Counted from the first letter of the stretch, positions 1 to 8,836 are shown. The stretch: 64,000 nt of DNA from [Clostridium] celerecrescens 18A (GCF_002797975.1 NZ_PGET01000001.1:620001-684000), one strand, 5' to 3'. The notes: generated by a model not told the origin, from the sequence alone. Program-made: numbers and translations.

Positions 1-1052
1 TATTTTTGGTTCCAGATGATTCTTTGTGCTTTCAAGAGACAGATTTAATACTTGGAATAAGGTATTTAATTACTGTATCTCAGAACTTAAATCGTCCTTT
101 AGTTATATGCATTGCATTAGGGAGTAATCAAGGCGGCCATGATGGAATTAGCCCTATCAGTACTTTTTTAAACGGCATTGCAAAATTGCCAAATATTGGA
201 GTTGCTATAGCGACAGGAGATGAAGCAAACAAGGAAAGGCATTATTTTGGCTATGCTTTTTCTGAGCCTTATTATCATGATATTCAATTGAATGTAGGGA
301 GCAGTGACAAATTATTTTCTATGGAAATTTGGCCATATGCGCCAAGCAGCTTATCTATTGAGATCATATCGCCTTTGGGGGAATCTACATCAACTATTTA
401 TCCTTCGTTTGCCTGTAATGAGTTTGCTTTTGAGCAAAGCCGGAGTATTCTTTTTGTAAACAATTTTGTTTTTCAGAGTGGCAGAAGAAATCCATTAATT
501 TTAATACGTTTTAAAAATCCTTATCCAGGAACTTGGTATTTACGTATTTTAGGTGTAGAAACTACACCGTTTTCTTTTCATGCGTGGTTACCTTCTGGAA
601 CTTTGATATCTGACGGGACCTATTTCATGAATGCAGATCCGGATACTACGATAACTGCACCAGGAAATACGACGGATCCCTTAACCGTTGCAGCCTATAA
701 TCAAATCAATAATAGCATATTAACTGATTCAGGAAGAGGTTATACCAGGTTACGTGTCATTAAGCCCGATATAGCGGCTCCTGGTTACCAGATACCGTGT
801 GCTGTTCCAGAGAATCAGTATGGAATGATCAGCGGAACCGGAGCAGCTGTTGGATATGCAGCGGGTGCCATTGCGGTAGCCTTGGAGTGGGCAAGTATAG
901 AAATAAATTATATCAATTTAAATGGGAATCAAATTAGAGGGCTGTTAACGTTTAATGCTCTGCGTGATCCGGGAGTAACTTACCCAAATAATATATGGGG
1001 ATATGGAAGATTAGATATTCAAAATTTATTAAATATGCTTTTAAGTACTTAA
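1..1052 (+). CDS. S8 (subtilisin-like) family protein, 5' truncated by the window; probable pseudoprotease
   Basis: The frame is open from the left edge, so a TTG at position 6 is not a convincing start and the gene probably begins upstream. What remains is the C-terminal part of a clostridial Csp-like S8 protein. It includes an ALGSNQGGHDG segment of the kind found after the catalytic His in this family, a long beta-rich insertion, and the C-terminal catalytic-Ser region. That last motif reads ISGTGAAVGYAAGA where active enzymes have GTSxAxP: the nucleophile Ser codon is GGA (840-842), so the protein should be proteolytically dead. Csp-family pseudoproteases act in spore germination in some clostridia, but a role here is only inference. 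The Asp and His of the triad lie outside the window. Confidence 0.8.
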   Translation, partial: FLVPDDSLCFQETDLILGIRYLITVSQNLNRPLVICIALGSNQGGHDGISPISTFLNGIAKLPNIGVAIATGDEANKERHYFGYAFSEPYYHDIQLNVGSSDKLFSMEIWPYAPSSLSIEIISPLGESTSTIYPSFACNEFAFEQSRSILFVNNFVFQSGRRNPLILIRFKNPYPGTWYLRILGVETTPFSFHAWLPSGTLISDGTYFMNADPDTTITAPGNTTDPLTVAAYNQINNSILTDSGRGYTRLRVIKPDIAAPGYQIPCAVPENQYGMISGTGAAVGYAAGAIAVALEWASIEINYINLNGNQIRGLLTFNALRDPGVTYPNNIWGYGRLDIQNLLNMLLST

Positions 1053-1144
1053 TCATAATGGAAAGCATTTTCGAACCAAACTGGTAATATCATTAGCTTA
1101 TCAAGATAGGGATACCGCAAACTAAATAATATTTGTCACTTTGC

Positions 1145-1177
1145 GAAAAAGAGGTAGGGTGTCTATTTCCCTACCTC
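1145..1177 (-). terminator. Rho-independent terminator of the small Cys protein
   Basis: A 9-bp perfect stem (GAGGTAGGG with CCCTACCTC, 1151-1159 and 1169-1177) is followed on the minus strand by five T. It overlaps the last codons of the minus-strand gene. Confidence 0.65.
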
Positions 1178-1353
1178 CTATAATACTGTTCATACCATCT
1201 TGCTTTTCTTTTGTATTCTGATTTTTCTTCTTTTTTCTCACCTGATATCCTATAAAATCCACATGCTTTGTTATTTGCTGCACAAATTACCGTATCTGCA
1301 TTGTAGTTGGGACATTTATTGATATCTGGCGCAAGTCCGCACATTCCTGCCAT
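1171..1353 (-). CDS. Small Cys-containing protein, function unknown
   Basis: This 60-residue protein has four Cys (GMCGLAP, NKCPNY, VICAANN, KACGFY) followed by a Lys/Glu/Arg-rich, Tyr-ending tail. The spacing could bind a metal or form disulfides; neither can be decided from sequence. The start at 1353 is chosen because a GGAGGTG ribosome binding site lies 9 nt upstream, while an in-frame ATG nearer to it would be too close. The gene stands alone between the S8 gene and a decayed cotJC, on the opposite strand, and has its own terminator. I do not recognise a named family. Confidence 0.6.
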   Translation of the reverse strand: MAGMCGLAPDINKCPNYNADTVICAANNKACGFYRISGEKKEEKSEYKRKARWYEQYYRR

Positions 1354-1436
1354 AATTACCATCACCTCCGTATATAAGTATAAGAACAAGTGTTCGATAA
1401 GTCAAAAGGAATAATCTGGAATAATTATATTACTGA

Positions 1437-1871
1437 TATCTGTCAAGTACCAACGAGCTAGCTCACCTTGAGATTGTAGCAACCATTGTCCACCAGCTGA
1501 CCAGAAACTTAACACCAGAGCAGGTGGTGGAATCAGGATTTGGTCCTTACTATATTGATCATACGACAGGCATTTGGCCACAGGCAGCAGGAGGAGTCCC
1601 GTTTAATGCCAACCAATTCCAGTCAAAGGGAGATCCGATCACTGATCTGGTGGAGGATATGGCGGCAGAGCAGAAGGCGAGGAGTACTTACGATAACATT
1701 CTCCGTGTAGTATCCGATCCTGAGATTTGTGATCCGATTCGTTTTTTAAGAGAACGTGAAGTTGTTCATTTCCAGAGGTTCGGAGAGGCCTTGAGGGTCG
1801 TCCAGGATAATCTGGACAGCAGGAATTTCTATGCATTCAATCCAAGCTTTGATATAAGAAATCAGTGCTGA
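1437..1871 (+). pseudogene. cotJC-like manganese catalase, 5'-deleted remnant
   Basis: From about 1452 the frame matches the CotJC/manganese catalase family: an ELAHLEIV block, HQLTRNLTPEQ, then DHTTGIWPQAAGG, QSKGDPITDL, EDMAAEQKAR and REREVVHFQRF through a normal C-terminus. The Glu/His metal ligands in the ELAHLE, EDMAAEQ and EVVHF blocks are present. The N-terminal helix carrying the first ligand, roughly 60 residues, is missing: an in-frame stop sits at 1434-1436 and upstream sequence is unrelated. There is no ATG or ribosome binding site; a GTG at 1524 is the only nominal start. I read this as a deletion remnant of a spore-coat catalase gene, not a working enzyme. Confidence 0.85.
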
Positions 1872-1875
1872 TAAA

Positions 1876-1916
1876 AACAGGCCGCAGCGTAAGTCCTTAA
1901 GCTGCGGTCTGTTTTA
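1876..1916 (+). terminator. Rho-independent terminator after the cotJC remnant
   Basis: A 13-bp stem (1876-1888 with 1901-1913, one G-T pair) with a 12-nt loop is followed by TTTTATT. Confidence 0.85.
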
Positions 1917-1962
1917 TTGTACCAATTTACACGCTTTTACTCCAAAATTTTCCTTTATTCGA

Positions 1963-1991
1963 TTGACGGAGGCTGTTTATACTAGTAGAAT
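1963..1991 (+). promoter_or_regulatory. Sigma-A-type promoter of the FtsA-like gene
   Basis: TTGACG (1963-1968), a 17-bp spacer and TAGAAT (1986-1991) lie 35 bp upstream of the start codon. Confidence 0.65.
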
Positions 1992-2026
1992 AAAAGACAA
2001 ATATACAAGAGAATGGGGCATTATTT

Positions 2027-3961
2027 ATGGATAACAGACATAGTATTTTGACAGACACACTTCCGGATCAGGCTGTTTTCGCTCTGGATATAGGAACCCG
2101 GAGCATCATCGGTATGGTGGGCATGCCTGACGGGGACAGAATTCATATCGTTGCCATAGAGAGAGCCGAGCACACAAAACGGGCGATGATTGACGGCCAG
2201 ATCGAGGATATTGAACAAGTGGCAAAGATTGCAGGCCAGGTCAAGGACAGGCTGGAGAAAAAGCTTGGGTGCAGGCTTGATAAGGTCTCTGTAGCTGCCG
2301 CCGGAAGAGCGCTGAGGACTGAAAGCGTGACTTATGAGATGGAACTCTCCAGACCTCAGAAGATCGATATAGAATCCGTCAGCCGCCTGGAGGCAGGTGC
2401 AATCAGCGAAGCAGAAAAATTATTTATGAATAGAGAAGACAAGGATTCGGACCGGCAGTTTTACCTGGTTGGATATACGGTAAGCCGCTATTATCTGGAT
2501 AACTACATGATATCCAATCTGATCGATCATCATGGACGGGTATTAAAAGCCGATATTATAGCAACCTTTCTTCCCACAGAGGTGGTGGAAAGCCTTTATG
2601 CGGCCATGAATAAAATTGGTCTGGAGGTAGCGAGCCTTACTTTGGAGCCCATTGCCGCCATCAATGCTGCAATCCCTCAGAATATCCGCCTTTTGAACCT
2701 GGCAATGGTGGATATAGGGGCAGGGACCTCAGATATTGCTGTCTGCAGGGACGGCTGCGTGACCGGCTATACCATGGCCATACTTGCAGGAGACGAGATT
2801 ACCGAGACCATTATGAAGGAGTATCTGGTTGATTTTGATACTGCAGAAAAGATCAAGTCAGAGATCGACGAAGGCGCAGAGATTCATTTTACAGATATCC
2901 TGGGATTTGAACAAATTATCACGCGGGAATCCATCTTCGAGTGCATCAAAGAAGCGTCCTCCAGGCTTTGCGAGGAGATATCAGCAAAAATTCTGGAGGT
3001 AAACGGCGGGATGCCGTCGGCAGTATTTCTGGCAGGGGGAGGAAGCAGGCTCTCCGGTCTAAAAGAGGGGATTGTAGAGCATTTAAAGATTGACCCCAAA
3101 CGGGTTGCCATTGCCGGCAACAATTTTAAAATCAATGCGTATTCGGATGAGTATGATCTTGAGAATCCTGAATTTGCAACTCCTCTCGGAATCGTTATAT
3201 CCGCAGGCTTCAGCATTGTCAATGACAGCTTCCGCGTTATTTTAAATGACAGGCCGGCCAAGCTCTTTCGAAACGGCAGCTTTACTGTTATGGATGTGCT
3301 GATGATGAACGGCTACAATTATCAGGATATGATCGGGCGTTCCGGTCAGAATCTTGTGGTGAGCGTCAATGGAAAACGAACAGTCTTTTATGGAGAGAAA
3401 GCAGAGCCGTCTGTCTTAACGCTCAATGGAGAAAAGACCCAGCTTTCTGATCCCGTAAATACGGAGGACTGGATCGTATTCATCCCAGCCACCCGCGGAA
3501 AAAATGCTTCGGCAATGCTCTCTGATGTGGCGGAGCTTGGGAAAGGGAACAAAGTGCTGGTAAACGGTGAGGAGGCGAAGGGAGATGTGCCCTTGGAACC
3601 CGGTGACAGCATTGTAATAGAAACAACAGCGGCTGAAATAAAAGAAGAGCAGGAGGAAGCCGATTCCAGCGTTCATAAGTCAGCCACCGGCACAGATCCA
3701 GACCGTGAGGCAGATAACAAGCAGGGAGAAAAGAGCCGTGAGAGCAAAGGGAAAATCACGTTCTTTCTGAATAACAACCCTCTGACTCTTCCCTTAAAGC
3801 CAGACCATCGTCCTTATTATCTGATGGACATGCTGGAATATTCAGGACTGGATTTTAAAAACGTAACCGGACAGGTGATATTAGAAGTAAATGGGGAAAG
3901 CGGATATTTTCAGCAGGAATTACATAGCAGGGACAACATCATGATCTATCAGGTCAAATAG
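2027..3961 (+). CDS. FtsA-like actin-fold ATPase with C-terminal beta-grasp-like extensions
   Basis: The first 400 or so residues are an actin/Hsp70-fold ATPase of the FtsA/PilM type. The phosphate-1 motif ALDIGTRSIIG is near residue 20, phosphate-2 MVDIGAGTSDIAV near 228, and the adenosine motif FLAGGGSRLSG near 335. At 644 residues it is much longer than FtsA (about 420). The extra C-terminal part has two or three short beta-rich units (VNGKRTVFYGEK, VLVNGEEAKG with LEPGDSIVI, and FFLNNNPLTLPL) that look like beta-grasp/SLBB or ubiquitin-like modules, separated by a charged Glu/Asp-rich linker near 540-580. It is probably a cytosolic division- or envelope-related scaffold; partners are unknown. 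nrdD follows 22 bp downstream and may be co-transcribed. Confidence 0.8.
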   Translation: MDNRHSILTDTLPDQAVFALDIGTRSIIGMVGMPDGDRIHIVAIERAEHTKRAMIDGQIEDIEQVAKIAGQVKDRLEKKLGCRLDKVSVAAAGRALRTESVTYEMELSRPQKIDIESVSRLEAGAISEAEKLFMNREDKDSDRQFYLVGYTVSRYYLDNYMISNLIDHHGRVLKADIIATFLPTEVVESLYAAMNKIGLEVASLTLEPIAAINAAIPQNIRLLNLAMVDIGAGTSDIAVCRDGCVTGYTMAILAGDEITETIMKEYLVDFDTAEKIKSEIDEGAEIHFTDILGFEQIITRESIFECIKEASSRLCEEISAKILEVNGGMPSAVFLAGGGSRLSGLKEGIVEHLKIDPKRVAIAGNNFKINAYSDEYDLENPEFATPLGIVISAGFSIVNDSFRVILNDRPAKLFRNGSFTVMDVLMMNGYNYQDMIGRSGQNLVVSVNGKRTVFYGEKAEPSVLTLNGEKTQLSDPVNTEDWIVFIPATRGKNASAMLSDVAELGKGNKVLVNGEEAKGDVPLEPGDSIVIETTAAEIKEEQEEADSSVHKSATGTDPDREADNKQGEKSRESKGKITFFLNNNPLTLPLKPDHRPYYLMDMLEYSGLDFKNVTGQVILEVNGESGYFQQELHSRDNIMIYQVK

Positions 3962-3983
3962 GATTTAAAGGAGAAGGACTAAC

Positions 3984-6056
3984 ATGTTAAAGGTTATGAA
4001 AAGGGATGGCGCGGAAGCGGACTTTGATTTATCAAAGGTCAAGGAAGCCATGAAAAAGGCATTTACTGCAACCGAAAAGTATTATACGGATAGCATTGTG
4101 GAATTGCTGGCTTTAAGGGTTTCCTCTGATTTTAAGGATAAGATGAAAGAAGGGCTGATTGCTGTAGAGGATATCCAGGACAGCGTGGAAAAGGTGCTGG
4201 AAGAGACTGGATATACGGATGTGGCTAAGGCCTATATCCTGTACCGGAAACAGAGAGAAAAGATCAGGAGCCTGGGAGCAACGACGCTTGATTATAAGGA
4301 TGTGGTGGATAACTACGTAAAGGTAGAGGACTGGCATGTAAAGGAGAATTCTACGGTGACCTATTCCGTGGGAGGTCTGATCCTTAACAATTCCGGAGCG
4401 GTGACGGCAAATTACTGGCTTTCTGAAATTTACGATAAAGAGATCGCAGATGCTTATCACAGAGGCGATATCCATATCCATGACCTTTCCATGTTAACAG
4501 GATACAGCTGCGGCTGGTCTTTAAAAAAGCTTCTGCTGGACGGGCTTGGAGGGATAACCGGAAAGATTACGGCCTCTCCTGCAAAGCATCTGGCAACTCT
4601 TTGCAATCAGATGGTCAATTTTCTCGGAATCATGCAGAATGAATGGGCTGCTTCCCAGTCCTTCTCATCCTTTGATACATACCTTGCACCTTTTGTCAGG
4701 GCAGATGGACTTACCTATGACAAGGTTAAAAAATGCATGGAGGCTTTTGTGTTTGGTGTAAATACGCCAAGCCGCTGGGGAACCCAGGCACCGTTTTCCC
4801 ATATTTCCCTGGATTTAACGGTTCCTGAGGATATGAGAGAGGAAAAGGCCATTGTCGGGGGGCGGCGAATGGACTATACCTACGGGGACTGCCAGACTGA
4901 GATGGATATGATAAACCGGGCGTTTTTAGAAACCATGCTGGCCGGAGATGCAGGCGGTATGGGATTTCAGTATCCGATACCGGTTTATGGGCTGTCTGAG
5001 GATTTTGACTGGTCGGACACAGAGAATAACCGCCTATTATTTACTCTGGCATCTCATTATGGAACACCTTACTTTTCCAACTATATCAGGGGCGGTCAGG
5101 TACCGGGGGATGTGAGAATCTCCTATCATGGCGTTACCCCGGATCTTACAAAGCTTCGCAATAAGTCAGGAGGATTTTTCGGATATGGAGAGAATACCGG
5201 GTCCATTGGTGTTGTCACCATAAATCTTTCACGGATCGGATTTTTATCCGCAGATGAATCAGACTTTTATAGACGTCTGGATCAGGTGGCGGATATAGCG
5301 GCCAGATCCTTAAAGATTAAACGGGATGTTATCGGCAGACTTTTAAAGAATGGGCTTTATCCTTACACGGCCTGTTATCTGGAAAACCTGGAAAACCACT
5401 TTTCTTCCATAGGCGTGATTGGAATGAATGAGGCAGGGCTTAACGCTTCCTGGCTAAAATCTGGAATGGAATCTCAAAGGACAAGAGATTTTGCAGCGGA
5501 TGTGCTGATGCATTTAAAAAAGAAGCTGATCGGTTATCAATTGGAGTATGGAGATTTGTACTGCCTGGAAGCGACTCCGGCGGAATCGGCAGCCTACCGT
5601 CTGGCAATGATTGATAAGAAGGAATTTCCGGAGATTAAGACAGGCGGAATGGCAGGAGATGTCCCTTATTATACCAACAGCACCAAGCTCCCCTCTGATT
5701 TTGGAGGAACACTTAAAGAAGTTCTTGAAAACCAGAATACGGTCCAGCCTCTTTATACGGCCGGCAACGTATTTTCCGTCTATATGGAACAGGAAGCAGA
5801 AGACTGGAAAAGGATCCGGGACTCTTTGAGGAAGATGGCAGAGAATTACGATATTCCATATATGACCTTTACACCGGTATATTCCATCTGCCAGACCTGC
5901 GGGTATCTTTCCGGAAGAGAGGAGACCTGTCCGAAATGCGGGAAACAGACAGACGTATACAGCCGGATCGCCGGATATTACCGTCCCGTACATGACTGGA
6001 ATGAAGGAAAACTCCAGGAATTTAAAAATCGGAAAATGATGATGTTGGAAGACTGA
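3984..6056 (+). CDS. nrdD: Anaerobic (class III) ribonucleoside-triphosphate reductase
   Basis: Reduces ribonucleoside triphosphates to deoxynucleotides under anaerobiosis using a glycyl radical. Residues 3-90 form an ATP-cone allosteric domain (KRDGAEADFDLSKV). The catalytic barrel carries the HRGDIHIHDLS and YSCGWSL blocks. A zinc site CQTCGYL...CPKCG lies at about residues 635-655, and the radical loop RIAGYYRPV places the radical on Gly664. Length (690) is normal. AAGGAG sits before the ATG. The NrdG activase, which often follows nrdD directly, is absent: a terminator and an unrelated SDR come next, so nrdG must lie elsewhere. Confidence 0.95.
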   Translation: MLKVMKRDGAEADFDLSKVKEAMKKAFTATEKYYTDSIVELLALRVSSDFKDKMKEGLIAVEDIQDSVEKVLEETGYTDVAKAYILYRKQREKIRSLGATTLDYKDVVDNYVKVEDWHVKENSTVTYSVGGLILNNSGAVTANYWLSEIYDKEIADAYHRGDIHIHDLSMLTGYSCGWSLKKLLLDGLGGITGKITASPAKHLATLCNQMVNFLGIMQNEWAASQSFSSFDTYLAPFVRADGLTYDKVKKCMEAFVFGVNTPSRWGTQAPFSHISLDLTVPEDMREEKAIVGGRRMDYTYGDCQTEMDMINRAFLETMLAGDAGGMGFQYPIPVYGLSEDFDWSDTENNRLLFTLASHYGTPYFSNYIRGGQVPGDVRISYHGVTPDLTKLRNKSGGFFGYGENTGSIGVVTINLSRIGFLSADESDFYRRLDQVADIAARSLKIKRDVIGRLLKNGLYPYTACYLENLENHFSSIGVIGMNEAGLNASWLKSGMESQRTRDFAADVLMHLKKKLIGYQLEYGDLYCLEATPAESAAYRLAMIDKKEFPEIKTGGMAGDVPYYTNSTKLPSDFGGTLKEVLENQNTVQPLYTAGNVFSVYMEQEAEDWKRIRDSLRKMAENYDIPYMTFTPVYSICQTCGYLSGREETCPKCGKQTDVYSRIAGYYRPVHDWNEGKLQEFKNRKMMMLED

Positions 6057-6098
6057 AATCAGAAGCCGAACCTACATATTGAACAGGATTTCATGATC

Positions 6099-6136
6099 AA
6101 AATCCCGGTTTTCTCTAGGAAAGCCGGGATTTTCTT
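6099..6136 (+). terminator. Rho-independent terminator of nrdD
   Basis: AAAATCCCGG (6099-6108) pairs with CCGGGATTTT (6124-6133), followed by TTC. Confidence 0.85.
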
Positions 6137-6235
6137 CGTTGTCAGAAGGGGAAGACATGCTGGTGCCTGGACAGGAAAGCGGTGCTTGAAAAATTATAGA
6201 TAATTAAAAGTGTCATTGTTTGTTAAATATGTATA

Positions 6236-6264
6236 TTGAAAAAAGAGATGGGATATGCTAGCAT
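6236..6264 (+). promoter_or_regulatory. Promoter of the sugar-acid SDR gene
   Basis: TTGAAA (6236-6241), 17-bp spacer, TAGCAT (6259-6264), in the 319-bp gap after nrdD. The rest of that gap holds the nrdD terminator and the operator below. Confidence 0.55.
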
Positions 6265-6281
6265 ATATACAAGGTGCTAGG

Positions 6282-6293
6282 TTTGTATACAAA
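6282..6293. promoter_or_regulatory. Palindromic operator candidate for the GntR/FCD regulator
   Basis: TTTGTATACAAA is a perfect 12-bp palindrome just downstream of the predicted -10, where a bound repressor would block transcription. FCD-type GntR regulators commonly recognise TTGTATACAA-like sites, and such a regulator is encoded one gene downstream. Imperfect TATAC half-sites occur nearby at 6263-6273 and about 6304-6313. Confidence 0.55.
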
Positions 6294-6375
6294 TTTTATA
6301 GTTTGGATACATTCCGAAACACAAATAAGATGAAATAACTGACCCCCAAAAAATAAGTAAAGGAGAGATTGAATC

Positions 6376-7179
6376 ATGAATTTAGCAAACCAGTTTTCCC
6401 TTGATGGAAAAGTTGCATTAGTCACAGGCGCTTCCTATGGCATTGGATTTGCCATTGCAAAAGGTCTTGCAGCAGCAGGCGCAACCATTGTTTTTAATGA
6501 TATCAAACAGGAATTAGTTGATAAGGGAATTGCAGCATATAAGGAAGAGGGAATTAAGGCTCATGGTTATGTATGTGACGTTACCGATGAAAATGGCGTA
6601 AATGCTATGGTAGCTCAGATCGAGAAGGAGGTCGGCGTGATCGACATCCTGGTAAACAATGCAGGTATAATCAAGCGTATCCCTATGTGCGATATGACCG
6701 CCGAACAGTTCAGACAGGTAATTGACGTTGATTTGAACGCTCCATTTATCGTTGCCAAGGCAGTTATTCCGTCTATGATTAAAAAAGGCCACGGAAAGAT
6801 CATTAACATCTGCTCCATGATGTCCGAGCTTGGCCGTGAGACCGTATCCGCATATGCAGCTGCAAAGGGCGGACTTAAGATGCTGACTAAGAACATAGCA
6901 TCTGAGTACGGTGAATTCAACATTCAGTGTAACGGCATTGGACCTGGTTACATCGCAACTCCTCAGACAGCACCGCTGCGCGAGACTCAGGCTGATGGTT
7001 CCAGACATCCATTTGACCAGTTCATTATTGCCAAGACTCCGGCAGGACGCTGGGGAGAAGCAGAGGATCTTTCAGGTCCAGCAGTATTCCTTTCCTCTGA
7101 CGCTTCCAACTTTGTTAACGGACATATCCTGTACGTGGATGGCGGTATCTTAGCTTACATTGGCAAACAGCCACAGTAA
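6376..7179 (+). CDS. SDR oxidoreductase, gluconate 5-dehydrogenase-like
   Basis: Classical short-chain dehydrogenase of 267 residues. The nucleotide-binding TGASYGIG lies at residues 18-25, NNAG near 95, the catalytic Ser in ICSMMSE and the YxxxK pair in YAAAKGG. Subfamily signals (LDGKVALVTGAS, KRIPMCDM, IGPGYIATPQTAPLRE, FLSSDASNFVNGH) fit gluconate 5-dehydrogenase or related keto-sugar-acid reductases used in gluconate or uronate catabolism. A good AAGGAGAG ribosome binding site precedes the ATG. The FCD-GntR gene and palindromic operator suggest substrate-induced control. The exact substrate cannot be read from sequence. Confidence 0.85.
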   Translation: MNLANQFSLDGKVALVTGASYGIGFAIAKGLAAAGATIVFNDIKQELVDKGIAAYKEEGIKAHGYVCDVTDENGVNAMVAQIEKEVGVIDILVNNAGIIKRIPMCDMTAEQFRQVIDVDLNAPFIVAKAVIPSMIKKGHGKIINICSMMSELGRETVSAYAAAKGGLKMLTKNIASEYGEFNIQCNGIGPGYIATPQTAPLRETQADGSRHPFDQFIIAKTPAGRWGEAEDLSGPAVFLSSDASNFVNGHILYVDGGILAYIGKQPQ

Positions 7180-7234
7180 CAGTCAGATTTCAGTAATCAG
7201 GTCCGGCCCTTTTTTCCCGGCCGGCTCTGGTGTT

Positions 7235-7287
7235 AAAAATATGACCATGATGTCTGCTTTCAGGGCGGAGGTCATGGCATATTTTTT
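7235..7287 (+). terminator. Terminator between the SDR and gntR
   Basis: A 14-bp stem with one bulge (AAAATATGACCATGA at 7236-7250 with TCATGGCATATTTT at 7272-7285) ends in a T run. It lies between the SDR and the regulator, so gntR may depend on readthrough or its own promoter. Confidence 0.65.
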
Positions 7288-7320
7288 AACAGGCCTAATA
7301 TAGAGGACGGAGAGGGTTCA

Positions 7321-8022
7321 ATGGAAGGAAAGACCAAAACCTATAAAAACCGCGGTGAGTTGGTGTTTGAAACATTAAAGCAGGAGATTCTGGATCTGGA
7401 ATTAAAGCCTGGACAGATCATCGGCGAAAATGAAATTTGTGAACGGTTTGGCGTATCCCGGACGCCTGTCAGGGAAGCAGTGAGAAGGCTTCAGGAACAG
7501 GGTTTTGTCAATTCGGTGCCATATTCCGGCACACAGGTAACGCTTTTGAATCTGGATACGATTAAGCAGATGATATACATGCGTGTTGCGGTGGAAACCA
7601 TGGTCATGCGGGATTTTGTGAATATGGCGACGCCTCTCTGGATGGAAGAAGTCCGGTATCTGATCCGCAAGCAGCAGGCTCTGATTCAGGAAAAGGGATT
7701 TGAACCGGAGCAGTTTTACCGTATGGATGCACAGATGCATGCCATTTGGTATCAGGCTACCGGCAAACAAAAACTTTGGGATATGATACAGGCCCAACAG
7801 TTACATTACACAAGGTTCCGTATGCTCGATTTTGTAACTGAAACGGATTTTACCAGAATCATCAGGGAGCACACAGAGCTTTTTGAACTGCTGGAGAAAA
7901 AGGACATCAATGGCCTGGAGCGGTCCCTCAGAGAACATCTGTATTACAGTATGAAGAGAATGAAGTATCAGATAGAAGTAGAATATAAAGACTATTTTGA
8001 GCAGGAAGAGCAGGAGGACTGA
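7321..8022 (+). CDS. GntR family (FadR/FCD subfamily) transcriptional regulator
   Basis: Residues 10-75 form the GntR winged helix (EICERFGVSRTPVREAVRRL), followed by an all-helical FCD effector domain to residue 233. The FCD His/Asp metal positions appear as DAQMHAIWY and EHTELFE...LREHLYYS. FCD regulators sense small carboxylates or sugar acids and usually repress until ligand binds. Placement between a sugar-acid dehydrogenase and a carbohydrate-binding protein supports local control; TTTGTATACAAA upstream of the SDR is the likely site. The next gene starts 2 nt after the stop, so the two are co-translated. Confidence 0.9.
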   Translation: MEGKTKTYKNRGELVFETLKQEILDLELKPGQIIGENEICERFGVSRTPVREAVRRLQEQGFVNSVPYSGTQVTLLNLDTIKQMIYMRVAVETMVMRDFVNMATPLWMEEVRYLIRKQQALIQEKGFEPEQFYRMDAQMHAIWYQATGKQKLWDMIQAQQLHYTRFRMLDFVTETDFTRIIREHTELFELLEKKDINGLERSLREHLYYSMKRMKYQIEVEYKDYFEQEEQED

Positions 8023-8024
8023 TC

Positions 8025-8819
8025 ATGGCGAATGTATCAATAGCGATAAGAAACCAGGATGGTAAAGTAAAAGCATCCGTATTGGGAGAGGATCAGGCAA
8101 TCCTCGTGTTTGAAGGAGAATACAAAGAAGGAGATGCCATCGTATTCACAACTGATAAAACAGGCACTCATTATGTGGTACGCATTGATGACTGCATGGA
8201 TGAGTCCTTTGTTTATCTGACAAAGGAGGAAGTGGTTTATACCATACCCTTTGGTGAGAAAAAGATTTCCTATAACCCGGAAGCCTTTACTGGGGAGCGT
8301 CATTATCTGACCATTCGGGAAGCCTTTGACTATGAGGCAGACATTTACAGGAACCTGGCAAAGAATGTCATGGACCAGCACGGAGATACAGGCTGTTTCC
8401 CTCATGCCTTTGCCAATGTGGAAACCAGAGGAGAAGCGGTGTTTGCGGCGCGCAATGCCATTGACGGCGTTCTCGCCAACGAATCCCATGGTGCATGGCC
8501 ATATGAATCCTGGGGAATCAATCGTCAGGATGATGCAGAAATGACCCTGGACTTTGGCCGGCCTGTAGATTTAGATAAGATTGCTTTGTATACACGCGCA
8601 GATTTCCCACATGATAACTGGTGGGTGAAAGCCAAGTTTACGTTTTCCGACGGAACGGAAGAGGTAGTGGAAATGGAAAAGAGCGTGAAACCTCATCTGT
8701 TTTCTTTGGAGAGAAAGAATATCACATGGCTGAAATTAAGCGACTTAATAAAAGCAGATGATCCTTCCCCATTTCCGGCCCTCACTCAGATTGAGGTATA
8801 CGGAAAAGATTCTAAATAA
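8025..8819 (+). CDS. Discoidin-like (F5/8 type C) carbohydrate-binding protein, cytosolic
   Basis: A 264-residue protein without signal peptide. The N-terminal 90 or so residues look like a small beta domain. The C-terminal 160 residues resemble a discoidin/F5/8C or CBM fold: NAIDGVLANESHGAWPYESWG, AEMTLDFGRPVDLDKIALYTR, FSDGTEE and the closing LTQIEVYG strand. Such modules are usually secreted, so a cytosolic stand-alone copy next to a GntR regulator is unusual. It might bind or process a sugar-acid intermediate, but no catalytic residues can be assigned. AGGAGG precedes the ATG and the gene is translationally coupled to gntR. Confidence 0.65.
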   Translation: MANVSIAIRNQDGKVKASVLGEDQAILVFEGEYKEGDAIVFTTDKTGTHYVVRIDDCMDESFVYLTKEEVVYTIPFGEKKISYNPEAFTGERHYLTIREAFDYEADIYRNLAKNVMDQHGDTGCFPHAFANVETRGEAVFAARNAIDGVLANESHGAWPYESWGINRQDDAEMTLDFGRPVDLDKIALYTRADFPHDNWWVKAKFTFSDGTEEVVEMEKSVKPHLFSLERKNITWLKLSDLIKADDPSPFPALTQIEVYGKDSK

Positions 8820-8836
8820 GAATGTAAGAATGGAAA

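Noticed and set aside
7201..7231. GGCC-rich inverted repeat after the SDR as the terminator
   Set aside because: Pairing is ambiguous and short; the hairpin at 7235-7287 is much stronger.
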